A DNA stretch of 64,000 nucleotides from Patiria miniata. Lineage: Eukaryota > Echinodermata > Asteroidea > Valvatida > Asterinidae. The stretch is from the NCBI RefSeq assembly GCF_015706575.1, contig NW_024037047.1, positions 3,228,632-3,292,631 on the forward strand, given 5' to 3'. Within the stretch, counting starts at the first letter, position 1. Each line of letters begins with the position of its first letter. The position numbers and the translations under genes are program-made. Shown here one piece after another: positions 44,640 through 55,547 of this stretch. Under the pieces are notes generated by a model. That model was not told the DNA's origin. It saw nothing but the letters and a program-made list of their open reading frames with translations, and ran no database searches.

Positions 44640-46315
44640 GACTTGTTCGTGCTTCATGAGTCTGTAGGTGTAATCGGTGTAACTGAATTTAAATCCATTT
44701 TAAAAACAGCACATTCCAACTCTTGTTTTGATTCATGGGTAATATTTACGTAGTTACTTTTTAAAGTTTGTGGACCGCACATCTTGATCAGTTACATAGT
44801 GGCAAATAATTTCTTTCAATTTTGTTCAATTTCATTGTAATGGATATCATCATTTGGACTAAGAAGATATGACAGTGATCAAATGATAGATTTAAACTGA
44901 AACATTATCCTTTTCAAATACTTCTTAAAGTAACTTCTGGTAATGAATTTGAAATCTTTCCAAGTTATCAGCGGTTAAAACAAATATAAAGGGGCGATTT
45001 TATATACATTTTTGTGGCAAATGTATACATTTCGTGGGGCTGAAGAAATATGGAGCGCATAAAATAAAAAAATTAGTATGGAGCACCTCAATGGTTTTTG
45101 CTAATTCCACACATTTCAATTGATCCAAGCTCATTTCTCTTTAGTACAGTACATGTATGTGTAAAAAGCATTTGTGTGTTTCCTTCTCAAATATTAATTA
45201 TAAGACTACTCCAAATTGAATGTCACACTAGTTGTATATACCATGCCCTGTAACATCATGCCGAGAGGCGAGTCAGACGACCATCTGGCATAACAAAAAT
45301 GTAAGCATATGTTTATGTTTTACTTCCCACATTATATTTCCCACATTCAAACCGTTCATATTTCTAAAGTTATACATGCCTTGCTGCAAATAATCGTTTC
45401 CTTAAAGTTGACATCAAGCAACTGCAGCATCCCATTTGTAAAGAAATGCTCACGCATGGGTTTTAAAGGGACTTCAAATATGCTTACCGACTGAGAAATA
45501 GGTTTTGGCCTTACTTGGCCTTCTTCGTTGTGTGTATTTGAGTATAGTTATTGCATTTTCCGTTGTTTCTGAACTTTAAATGTATCTGCAAACATCAACA
45601 ACAACAAAAATGATCGAATCACCACGTAATTCTTTACCAGGACTGTTATAGGAAACGACAGTCCAAAGCAGCCCCTATAATCATGGCTCCTGATGTGTTG
45701 ACCTTTTTTTAAGTGAAGTGGTATTTTGTATCAATTTCCAACGCTGGTCCGCCGACCAGCGTTGGAGAAAATTGTTATTTTTCTATATTCAAAAACTGCA
45801 CCTACTTTTTCATATTAAGTTAATCCGCATGTATTTGCAATTGATTACAAACCTTTGAACCTTTTAATTCCGCAACGCATATAAATTGCTTTGTTTCATC
45901 TTAAGTGGGGTCAGGGAACTAAACTACAAGAACATGATTGGTTTTCTTGGTTTTCCAGTATTTACGAACCCAAAACGTGAAACAAGTCAGTGCAACAATA
46001 TTTGCTTTAACATACTATTCCTCCAAATCCATTTATTTCTGAAAATTATAGCAAAAGCAAATAATGTTGTACATTCCCTTTAAGCATGAAATTGTAAACC
46101 ACTCATAACATATACGGAATATCAAAAGCCTCACGTGTAAATCCCTTGGCTTCACGTTCAAAAGACTGGATTTGATTCATCTTTTTCTGCCATCGTTTCA
46201 TTATTTGTTTTATTTGCTTTGTAATTTCTCTGAGTGAAGCTAAATCTGTGTTCAACCTTCATTTTGTACGTGCATTTTTAGAGATTTTAACGACTGAAAT
46301 AAATGTCAAGCTATG
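44640..46315 (+). repeat. Gene C 3'-flank block, copy R1
   Basis: The landmark order is GGGGCTGAAGAAATATGGAGCGCATAAAA (45036), CATGCCGAGAGGCGAGTCAGACGACC, CCAACGCTGGTCCGCCGACC (45748) and AACGACTGAAATAAAT (46289). The same order recurs in R2 (46325) and R3 (50095). No coding sequence is supported. The palindromic GCTGGTCCGCCGACCAGCG core (45753-45771) is a strong hairpin. Confidence 0.75.
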
Positions 46316-47726
46316 TTCTGTAAAAGCCCAGTAATGAAGAAATATGGAGCGCATAAAATAACAAAATTAGTATGGAGCACCTCAATGGTTTTTGCTAAAT
46401 CCCCACATTTCAATTGATCCAAGCTTATTTTCCTTTAGTACAGTATGTGTAAAAAACTTTTTTTGTGTGTTTCCTTGTCAAATATTGATTATGACAAGGA
46501 AAAATTGAATGTCACACTAGTTGTATATACCATGCCCTGTAGCATCATGCCGAGAGGCGAGTCAGACGACCATCTGGCATAACAAAAATGTCAGCATATT
46601 TTTATGTTTTACTTCCCACATTATATTTCCCACATTCAAACCGTTCATATTTCTAAAGTAATAGGCCTACATGCCTTGCAGCAAAGAATCGTTTTCTTAA
46701 AGATGACATCAAGCAACTGCAGCATCCCATTTTGTAAAGAAATGCTCACGCATGGGTTTTAAAGGGACGTCAAATATGCTTACTGACTGAGAAATATGTT
46801 TCGGCCTTACTGGACCTTCTTCGTTGTGTGTATTGGAGTACTAGTTATTGCATTTTCCGTTGTTTCTGATCTTTAAATTTATCAAATTGAAAGTTCTTTA
46901 AAGGAAAGATACAACATTTGCAACATCCAAAAAAGAAGAAGATCGAATTACCACGAAATCGTTTACTGCACTGTTAAAGGGAATGGCAGTCCAAGGCATC
47001 CCGTACAATCATGGCTCCTGGTGTGCTGACATTTTTTTTTAGTAAAGTGGTATTTTTGTATCAATTTCCAACGCTGGTCCGCCGACAAGCGTGGGAGAAT
47101 CTTTTTTTATTCAAAAACTGCACCTACTTTTTCATATTTAGTTATTCCGCATTTATATGTAATTGATTACAAACATTTGAACCTTATAATTCCCCAACGC
47201 ATACAAATTGCTTCGTTTCATCGTAAGTGGCGTCAGGGAACCAGACTACAAGAACATGATTGGTTTTCTTGGTTTTTCCAGCCTCTACGAACCCAAAACG
47301 TAAAACAAGTCAGTGCAACAATATTTGCTTTAACATACTATACCTCCAAATCCATTTATTTCTGAAAATTACAGCAAAAGCAAATGTTGTACATTCCCTT
47401 TAAGCATACAATTGTAAACCAATCGTAACATCTACTGAATATCAAAAGCATCACGTGTAAATCCCTTGGTTTCACGTTCAAAAGACTGGATTTGATTCAT
47501 CTTTTTCTGCCATCGTTTCATTATTCGTTTTATTTGCTTTGTAATTTCTCTGAGTGAACCTAAATCTGTGTTCAACCTTCATCTTGTACGTGCATTTTTG
47601 GAGATTTTAACGACTGAAATAAATTCCAAGCTATGTACTGTGAAAGCCAAGTATACCGCCTCCTTGTTTTCATTTTTTCTTTCACCTCGTTGTTTTCTCC
47701 AGTGATTTTACAAATTGTTCATCTCA

Positions 47727-48009
47727 GTGTGGCCTAGTGGTTAGGGTTCGTGACTCATGATCAGAGGGTCAGGAGTTCGAATCCAGCTTCTGGTCATATA
47801 TTGTGTCCTTGGGCAAGCCACTTCACCCCAACTTGCCTCTCTCCACACAGGAGTAAAATTGGGAACCGGCATAAGCTTGGAAGTAACCTGCGATAAACTA
47901 GCATCCCATCCAGGGGGAATAGAAATATTCTCAGTCGTGTCATGCTACTGAAACCGGAGATAAGCCACGGCCCGATGAGCCACATTGGCTCGCGACAGAC
48001 TTCACTTAC
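47727..48009 (+). mobile_element. tRNA-derived SINE
   Basis: The 5' part carries Pol III box A (TGGCCTAGTGG) and box B (AGTTCGAATCC) with a Met-like CAT in the anticodon position. A non-tRNA body follows (CCTTGGGCAAGCCACTTCACC, CCTCTCTCCACACAGG, CTAGCATCCCATCCAGG), as in metazoan SINEs with a conserved central domain. The 9-bp target duplication TTCATCTCA is at 47718-47726 and 48010-48018. The paralogous block R3 has the empty site at 51562-51570. It is not a functional tRNA gene. Confidence 0.85.
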
Positions 48010-48164
48010 TTCATCTCACTCTTGCAAGCGTGAAGAAGCAAATATTGATTGAAATCAAGACTAAGACTCAGTCACGGAACCGCTGCTCGGCTCCACTTAT
48101 GTATATGTTGCCGGCAAAGATTGGTAAAGGAAAAATATTGTATTCAGGTTGATTAAAAAAGGCA

Positions 48165-48665
48165 ACCCAAATGAAAGGACCAATTTTTGAATGAGGTTTT
48201 GTCTGTAGCGCTTTCGAAATCTAATATATAAAAGTCCAATTAATGAGCTCTTTTAGCCGAAAAATCATTCAAATCACTCAGGTACTTTTCAATTCAATGA
48301 ATTTTGAACACAAGCAATTATCATTCAAATCACTCTCGAACTTTTCAAGTTCAGAATTTTGAACACAAAGACCGTTTTTAAGTTCTGTCCACGGATAAAA
48401 AAAAGATAAGTGTTCCTTCAGCAAAACGAGAACAATTAAGAAGCATCCCTATGAGAATTGGTTTCGTTTTGCTGAAAGAACTCTTACATTTTTGGTGATC
48501 CCTTGACATAACTTTATAAAGCGGTCATTGTGTTCAATATTCTGAACTTGAAAAGTTCATAAGTGTCTTTAATGTTTCTTGTACTAAAAGCTTAAAGACT
48601 GGGCTTTCATATCCTAAATTGAAAGTGCTACATGCACAACTTCATTCAAAGATTTGTCCTGTAGT
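48165..48665. mobile_element. Hairpin MITE with long inverted arms
   Basis: The left arm (GGACCAATTTTTGAATGAGG... TAAAAGTCCAATTAATGAGC... TTTTGAACACAA) is inverted on the right (TTGTGTTCAATATTCTGAACTTG... CTGGGCTTTCATATCC... AAAGATTTGTCC). No coding. A second copy at 51765-52150 has lost its right end, and a left half lies at 30110. Confidence 0.55.
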
Positions 48666-48889
48666 TTTGTTTCAGTTTTTTTTTTACTCAGCCTGTATAA
48701 TTACTTTTTTTGGTCACATCTGAAAGTGAGTTTCTGTGGAACCTAATGTATTCTTGTGTATTTACATCTAAATCCACATTTTGTAGCCAGTGAAGGGGGC
48801 AGTACCAAGGTTGGTATCTGGTCAAAAATACAAAAAATATCCCCTGTATTGAACCATCAATTCATTTTGTATTTGTGGTAAGAGTACAA

Positions 48890-49350
48890 CATTTTGTTGC
48901 ATTAAATATCAAAGACTGCCTCTTGAAGATCAGTAGTTCCAAAGAGGATCAAAAGTCTGAACAGCGAATTGTTTTATCGTTAGCCGACGTTTCCCCCATT
49001 TACAATGGACGGCGATCCAAGGAAGATTGGGCGACATGTCTCAGTGCGTATAGAATTTAAACCAATATACCTAAATGTGTACATTATTTTTCCCCATTAG
49101 ATGTACGGTAAATGTCCAGCAATGGGAAAGTATAGCCAAGGATAGGTCAGCCTCGCAAACTGCCGTGCAAGCTGGATCTGATGCAGCTGAAATGGCTAGA
49201 GCAGCAGACGCAGATGCTAAACGGTGCCGCCACCATGAACGTGCTCGACCATCCCCTCTACCATCTACTTCCTGCACACTGTCAGCCTTAGCGTGCAGGC
49301 ATTGTGGCAGAGGTGTGACGTCACGGACGGAATTTTCTCCCATGAACGAG
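48890..49350 (+). mobile_element. C-terminal fragment of a LINE ORF2 (tentative)
   Basis: SKEDWATCLSAYRI and, in another frame, WESIAKDRSASQTAVQAGSD followed by a Cys-His stretch (CRHHERARP, LACRHCGRGVTS) resemble the end of many LINE ORF2 proteins: W..LAKDR..W..AV followed by a CxxC zinc finger. Frames are broken, and the longest open stretch, 49075-49488, mixes this with unrelated sequence. No RT motif is nearby. Confidence 0.35.
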
Positions 49351-49489
49351 CTTGTGGCCGGCGTTCTACTCCGGTCACCTGAATTTCATTTACATGACTA
49401 CAATGTCGTCTTTCTCGTTAGCGAGCTGACAGCCGAAGGAATATGTACGGTATTACTTGTGCACCGACCTTTTCACGGAAATGTCATAT

Positions 49490-49565
49490 AATAGGCCTAC
49501 AATGTGCGAAGTTTCCTTTGACATGTGCATGCATACATACATCTCTGCTCAGCACCCTCTAAATT
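49490..49565 (+). repeat. 76-bp direct repeat, left copy
   Basis: AATAGGCCTACAATGTGCGA, then AGTTTCCTTTGACATGTGCA and CAGCACCCTCTAAATT recur at 52452-52530. The two copies flank block R3, about 2.96 kb apart. They may mark the ends of a duplicated or inserted segment. The region 49570-50090 between this copy and R3 shows no gene. Confidence 0.7.
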
Positions 49566-50094
49566 TCTCCATACATTTTATGACTTAAAGTAATTAATAA
49601 TGAGCACTGTTTGTTACCTAAATTAGAATGATAGCAAATGTCACATTTCTGTAGCGGTGAAGCCACACACTCATAGTGTCGCCTCGTCGGCAGGCCTCAC
49701 CGGTTAATCAAAACACGGATGACAAAGATTCTATCTCCAAAATGTCTTCGTTCTTTATTGTTTAGTGGCGATGCAGTAAAATTAAGAACCCTGAAATTAC
49801 AATTAGTAAACAACTTAACGAGCTAGGGCATATTACACAATTCTGTATTAATTAAAGTTTCCATTTTAAGAATTAGATTTCTAAAATAATGTAGTACAGA
49901 TAAATACCCCAGTATCGAGGTTCAAAAAAGGATATTTCTTGATTGGATTAAGCACAGCTCAGTTCAAACCCAGTGATCCAGGCTCATCAAAAAGGCCTGA
50001 AACGTGCATGCAGCCCGACAATGAGAAAAGGCCTACAATGCGGTCTGCAGAATAGTCGAACTGACTAAACGTGGAAGCTTTTTCTTTTTTTGCG

Positions 50095-52150
50095 TGCGTG
50101 TCCCGAATGTATACATTTTGTGGCAAATGTATACATTTCGTGGGGCTGAAGAAATATGGAGCGCATAAATAACAAAATTAGTATGGAGCACCTCAGTGGT
50201 TTTCGCTAATTTCCCACAGTTCAATTGATCCAAGCTTATTTTCCTTTTAGTAAAGTATGTGTAAAAAGCATTTGTGTGTTTCCTTCTCAGATATTAATTA
50301 TAAGACTACTGCAAATTGAAAGTCATACTAGTTGTATAAACCATGCCCTGTAACATCATGCCGAGAGGCGAGTCAGACGACCATCTGGCATAACAAAAAT
50401 GTAAGCATATTTTTATGCTATATTTCCCACATTTTATTTCCCACATTCAAACCGTTCATATTTCTAAAGTTATACATGCCTTGCAGCAAAGAATAGTTTC
50501 CTTAAAGATGACATAAAGCAACTGCAAAATCCCATTTTGTAAAGAAATGCTCACGCATTGTTTTTCAAGGAACGTCATGCAAATATGTTTACCGACTGAG
50601 AAAATATTTTGGCCTTACTGGGCCTTCTTCGTTGTGTGTATGTGAGTATAGTTATTGCATTTTCCGTTGTTTCTGATCTTTAAATGTATCAACTTGAAAG
50701 TTCCTTAAAGGAAAGGTACAACATTTGCAAACATCAAAATAAAAACAAATGATCGAATTACCACGTAATTCTTTACTGGACTGTTAAAGGGAACGACAGT
50801 CTTAAGCATCCCCTACAATCATGGCTCCTGGTGTGCTGACTTTTTTTTTTAAGTAAAGTGGTATTTTGTATCAATTTCCAACGCTGGTCCGCCGACCAGC
50901 GTTGGAGAAAATAGTTTTTTTTTTGTATATTCAAAAACTGCACCTACTTTTTCATATTTAGTTATTCCGCATTTATTTGCAATTGATTACAAACCTTTGA
51001 ACCTTATAATTCCCTAACGCATGTAAATTGCTTCGTTTGTTTCATCCTAAGTGGGGTCAGGGAACCAGACTACAAGAAAATGATTGATTTTCTTGGTTTT
51101 TCCAGCATCTACGAACCAAAAACGTATAAAAACAAGTCAGTGCAACAACATTTGCTTCGACATACTATTCCTCCAAATCCATTTATGTCTGAAAATTACA
51201 GCAAAAGCAAATGTTGTACATTCCCTTTAAGCATAAAATTGTAAACCAATCATAACATATACTGAATATCAAAAGCCTCACGTGTAAATCCCTTGACTTC
51301 ACGTTCAAAAGACTGGATTTGATCTTTCACAGCTGGAATCTTTTTTTTCTGCCATCGTTTCATTATTCGTTTTATTTGCTTTGTAATTTCTCAGAGCGAA
51401 CCTATAAATCTGTGTTCAACCTTCATTTTGTACGTGCATTTTTAGCGATTTTAACGACTGAAATAAATTCCAAGCTATGTACTGTGAAAGCCAAGTATAC
51501 CGCCTCCTTGTTTTCATTTCTTCTTTCACCTGGTTGTTTTCTCCAGTGATTTTACAAATTGTTCATCTCACTCTTGCAAGCATGAAGAAGCAAATAGCGA
51601 TCGAAATCAAGACTAAGACGCAGTCACGAACCCGCTGCTCCCCCTGATCATAACCCGTGTCTGAATCGGGCTTTCAGAGCTACCACTATGCATATGTTGC
51701 CGGCAAAGTTTGGTAAAGTAAAAATATTGTATTCAGGTTGATTAAAAATGGTAACCCAAATGACAGGACCAATTTTTGAATGAGGTTTTGTCTGTATCGC
51801 TTTCAAAATCTAATATATAAAAGTTCTATTAATGAGCTTTTTTGCCTAAAAATCATTCAAATCACTCAGGTACTTTTCAATTTACGGAATTTTGAACACA
51901 AACAATTATCATTCAAATCACTCTCGAACTTTTCAAGTTCAGAATTTTGAACACAAAGACCGTTTTTAAGTTTTGTCCACGGATCAAAAAAAAAGAGAAT
52001 TGGTTTCGTTTTGATGAAAGAACTCTTACATTTTGGTGATCCCTTGGCATAATTTAAAGCGGTCATTGTGTTCAATATTCTGAACTTGAAAAGTTCATAA
52101 GTGATTTTAATGATTCTTGCACCAGAAGCTTCACGACTGGGCTTTCATAT
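50095..52150 (+). repeat. Gene-flank repeat block, copy R3
   Basis: It begins with TTTTGTGGCAAATGTATACA (also at 45015 in R1), then the same landmarks as R1 and R2, and extends to the hairpin MITE (from about 51765). It lacks the SINE of R2 and so preserves the pre-insertion site. The CGCTGGTCCGCCGACCAGCG hairpin is perfect here (50882-50901). Confidence 0.75.
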
Positions 52151-52154
52151 TGTG

Positions 52155-52451
52155 GAGCAATAGCAGTTTGGTGGTAGCCAGGGGCTATCGTAGCTATAAA
52201 GTAGACACTGACCTAGACGTCAGCCAGGGCTGATGCGTGTAATGCGCCGCGGCGCCAGTCTATTTGCCGTGTGTGTATATAAGCGCGAGCGCGCGCTCAT
52301 TGCGGCAGTTCCTCAGTTCCTCAGTTCCTGAGCAGTTCCAGTCCCTACGTACCGAGTGAGACACGGTGACCAGTAGTGCGTCGCAGTTGCTGAGTGTATT
52401 TATTCAGACCCTCGCCCGTGCAGATTAGTGGTAGTGGGCAGCTGCGTCCGT
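52155..52451 (+). mobile_element. LTR-like block (solo LTR candidate)
   Basis: The block starts TGTGGAGCAATAG, is GC-richer than its surroundings, and has TATATAAG at 52276-52283 followed by threefold CAGTTCCT. It ends near the direct repeat at 52452. This composition and order recalls an LTR with its promoter. No internal coding region or second copy is in the window, so the family cannot be named and the element should be treated as a relic. Confidence 0.3.
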
Positions 52452-52530
52452 AATAGGCCTACAATGTGCGAAGTTTCCTTTGACATGTGCATGCATACAT
52501 ACATCCTTGGTCAGCACCCTCTAAATTCAG
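52452..52530 (+). repeat. 76-bp direct repeat, right copy
   Basis: It matches 49490-49565 with a few differences (CATCCTTGGTCAGC here, CATCTCTGCTCAGC there). Confidence 0.7.
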
Positions 52531-52679
52531 ATGTCCATCCCGCGCCCTTTCGAATTTAGAAGCTGCGTGCCCCCCGTCCCCCTTCCATATATGGACAAGA
52601 AATTGCCGCCGCTGCCATTCATAATAACGGGACTACAAACGTGTACTTTTAATTATTCTGCCCCCAGGGAGAGCGCACC

Positions 52680-52800
52680 AGGCAAGCTATACTAAAGTAC
52701 TCGTACTCGGTACTCGTACTCAGGTATTGCTTGAGTACCGTTTTTAGAGTAATCGTATTTGTACTTGTACTCCAATATCAACGTACTCGAACTCGAACTG
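52680..52800. repeat. Short simple repeat based on GTACTCG
   Basis: Irregular reiteration of AGTACTCGTACTCGGTACTCGTACTC directly precedes pseudogene E. It could be the scar of the truncation that removed its N-terminal part. Confidence 0.55.
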
Positions 52801-52814
52801 ACGGGCCTCATGTG

Positions 52815-53960
52815 ATGATGGGATGAGGTGGGTCTCCTCGCCAAGGATAGGTAGATTTGTGTGTTGCACCAGTGGGGATGTCGGCAAGGCAGAAACGGGA
52901 ATGGAGGGTGCGGAGTTGATCCCGCAGCTACCTAAAGATGGTGATGTCAAGTTTGCTCTGGGGTCCTACAAGAGTATTGTGCTGGTGTACACATGTCACA
53001 CTCAACAGAAAACATCTCCACATTGATAAAAGCAATCAAACAAGTTGATGCTCTGGAAAATGTTGACAAACTGACAAATGTGTTTGCTTTTGCTAGTGGG
53101 GGAAATCCAGCTGGTTTTTCTGCACTCGTAAGGCATATAGTTAACAAAATCACTTCTAATTGACAAGTGCAGAATCTTGCAGACATTTTGCAGTTGAAGA
53201 ATTTAATCGAAATGCGCCTGGAACTAAACTTCGAACGTAAATGCAAACTTGCTCTTTGAACGAGGAGCTGCGTCCATCGTATGGATGGGGTGGTACGTTT
53301 GATCGGAATTTCAAAGCACAGGTTGGTGCTTCTATCGTACCTGCTGAAATGATGTGGAGCAAGAGAGCCTAGGTTGCGAATTAAATCTGAGTCGTTAATT
53401 GATCTGTTCAAGTTTGAGAAACATGACTGGGGCGAGCTTCCGGAATGCCTTGAAGATTTTGCTGATGGGTCCATCACGGGTATCACATGCAAACAACTTG
53501 GCCACTTGAGGGAAATTTCAACCCAGTGGTGTCTGGAAGAGAAAGTAGAATCAGGTTATCAGAAAGAGTCTCTTTTTTCAGTCATCAGATAGGCGTATCC
53601 TGTGCTGTCTCTGTTTGTTGCTCTTCATGGCCTTAAAGGATCACAGCATGGCAACTGGTTGATGTCACCATTGTCAGAAATGCTGGTTTCCTCCCTCTCA
53701 GTTCTGAAAATGGTCGATACCATCATTCTCATTGGCACTACATATATCTCGAGTTCGGGCGACATTTGGCATCTTGTCAACAAGGTGCATCTTCCGAAAC
53801 TGCGAACATTGGATCTACGTCTAAATCAAGAGGTTGATGATACTGATTCAGAACAATAGCCTGTTCGCTGGAGCACTGCAAATCCTGATGGACTTTAGGC
53901 TGTCACATTTAAGGTGACAGACAAGGGTTTCTCTGATTGAAGACAGTTGACGTGTTGACG
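52815..53960 (+). pseudogene. Copy E: decayed NACHT C-terminal fragment of the receptor family
   Basis: Broken frames spell the family's distal half: CCTSGDVGKAETGMEGAELIP, ENISTLIKAIKQVDALENV (in-frame with changes), LIDLFKFEKHDWGELPE, GITCKQLGHLREISTQWCLEE, SSLSVLKMVDTIILIG and LRTLDLRLNQEVDD. The P-loop half, TM and Ig exons are absent. At least five frameshifts or stops are visible (for example after FALGSYKS and at 53160). It resembles gene A more than B or C (EKHDWGEL against ENHDWDEL) and has one copy of the segment duplicated in A. Confidence 0.85.
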
Positions 53961-55229
53961 TAACTCGTGTAAATATACGTCATTACTATCATTTTTTAAA
54001 GGTTTTTTTTTTTCGTTTGACCACTTTTATTGATTTCTTTTGTTTAAAACTATGGTATCTATTTCCTTACTATTCATTGTGCGTATGTGCTCTGATCATT
54101 ATTTTTCAGGTTTACAAATTGATTTTTGGAGGACTTTGAGCCATTGTTATGTTTCAGGAGTCTGTAGTAATTGTATAAAACACGTATGGACTTGCTGTAA
54201 ATTCAGTTTAAAGTCATGCATTTTAAAATTGCATCTTCTGGTTGATGGGGAATATTGGCGTAGTTGCGTTTTTGGTTTAAAGACCACCCTTGTAATTCAT
54301 TCGTTCCTTGTTATTAACAATTACATTCAATGTTACACTAGTCATTTCTCTTTGAGCTACATATCTGCATTTATCGTTTATTTCATACTATTAAATAAAG
54401 AGCCAACTAAACATTTAAATAAAGAACCAAGAAAATAAAATTCAAATCTCCAAATAACCTTTTTGGTGGAAATTGTTTCTGTTACTGTTAAAAGTGTGTA
54501 TTATTTTCAAGTGTGAATTGATCAAATGAAACGTGGTAATCAAAAGCAGGACGATACACGTGAGGTGGGTTACAGAATATATCACTTGATGCATGGCGTG
54601 TTTTTGGATTCATATTTCAAGTACATTTTTCTTCGATGAGCCAACCTTTTTATTTAATGAATACTGAGTGAGCAATGTAGATTCCACTTAGTGAGTTATT
54701 TACTTAAATGTTCTTGTATTGAGTTCTGTGATTTAAATATTTAATTTAAAACGTTGGTACATCTAACGACTTGTAAATGATAAGTACAAAGCATTTGTTG
54801 TGTTATGCAAATGTCTAATTTTAATCGATAAAGACTGTTCAAAAAATGTGAGTCTTCTGTCCTGTTGGTAATTATTTATGAACACTTTAATTACAGAACA
54901 ATTCGCATTATTTTGATGAAACGAGTCCATTATAAACAAAAGCAACAACAGGCCAATAAAACAACTGTTACTATCGTGAGTCAGTTTTAATAGAAATGAA
55001 ATTGGAATAAAACAGCTATGTATTTAATTATTATTTGAAATATTCAGGTTTGAATGATATCTTGTTTCTGGTCTGTATTTTGTTTCTGATCCATGAATGA
55101 AGACTTCACATTGTTAGTTATTTTAAACAATAAGGAAATAAACTTGTTCATGGTCGTTTCCTCCAGTCCATCACGTGTTGCTGTCAGCAGTGAGCCCTCC
55201 CTATACTGCGGCGTACAGTTGGCATCCAC
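53940..55229 (+). repeat. 3' flank of copy E, paralogous to 7976-8552
   Basis: Shared landmarks with the gene A flank are GACGTGTTGACGTAACTCG, AAAAGCAACAACAGGCC (GCAACAGCAGGTTC in A), TTTGAAATATTCAGGTTTGA and CGTTTCCTCCAGTCCAT. E also has about 700 bp (54000-54700) with no recognised content. No gene is supported. Confidence 0.5.
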
Positions 55230-55378
55230 CAAGCGGTGTAACAAGGGTTCAACTAGGGGGCACCTAGGGTCACTGGAGGCAACTGATATATTATTGTTGT
55301 GTAATGCACGATATTAAATAAGGTGGGGCAACTGGGTGGCAGACCTTCGCTTGGGGTGAGGGGGCTGTAACGTTGCAC
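55230..55378. mobile_element. hAT-like MITE, paralogue of 8553-8758
   Basis: CAAGCGGTGTAACAAGG to GTAACGTTGCACTT, with shared inner words (TCACTGGAGGCAACTGATATA, GTGTAATGCACGATAT). It is old, with imperfect ends. Confidence 0.4.
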
Positions 55379-55547
55379 TTCTACCACGGTTCTATGAACT
55401 TCTAACCTTAAGGGCGCTGTTTTTGCTGCTGCCGCTAAGAGAATCTGATCCAGAAAATCTCTTTGATGTAGGTTGTTTGCCTGTAAAATCCTGATCCAAT
55501 TTTTTGACATGCTGTCAAACATGGTGTAGTGCATCAGCTAGGACCTG

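Larger units (their letters stand above)
46325..48720 (+). repeat. Gene-flank repeat block, copy R2
   Basis: It starts again at GAAGAAATATGGAGCGC (46337) right after the end of R1, so R1 and R2 form a tandem duplication of about 1.3 kb. It then continues through CCTCCTTGTTTTCATT into the SINE-interrupted segment and the hairpin MITE. Similarity to R1 is high over its first 1.3 kb. Confidence 0.7.

Noticed and set aside
47727-47800. A tRNA-Met-like gene
   Set aside because: It has Pol III boxes but no complete cloverleaf acceptor pairing, continues into a SINE body and is flanked by a target duplication.
49250-49340. A host zinc-finger exon
   Set aside because: Only one imperfect Cys-His group is present, next to a LINE-like motif. 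There are no convincing splice sites.
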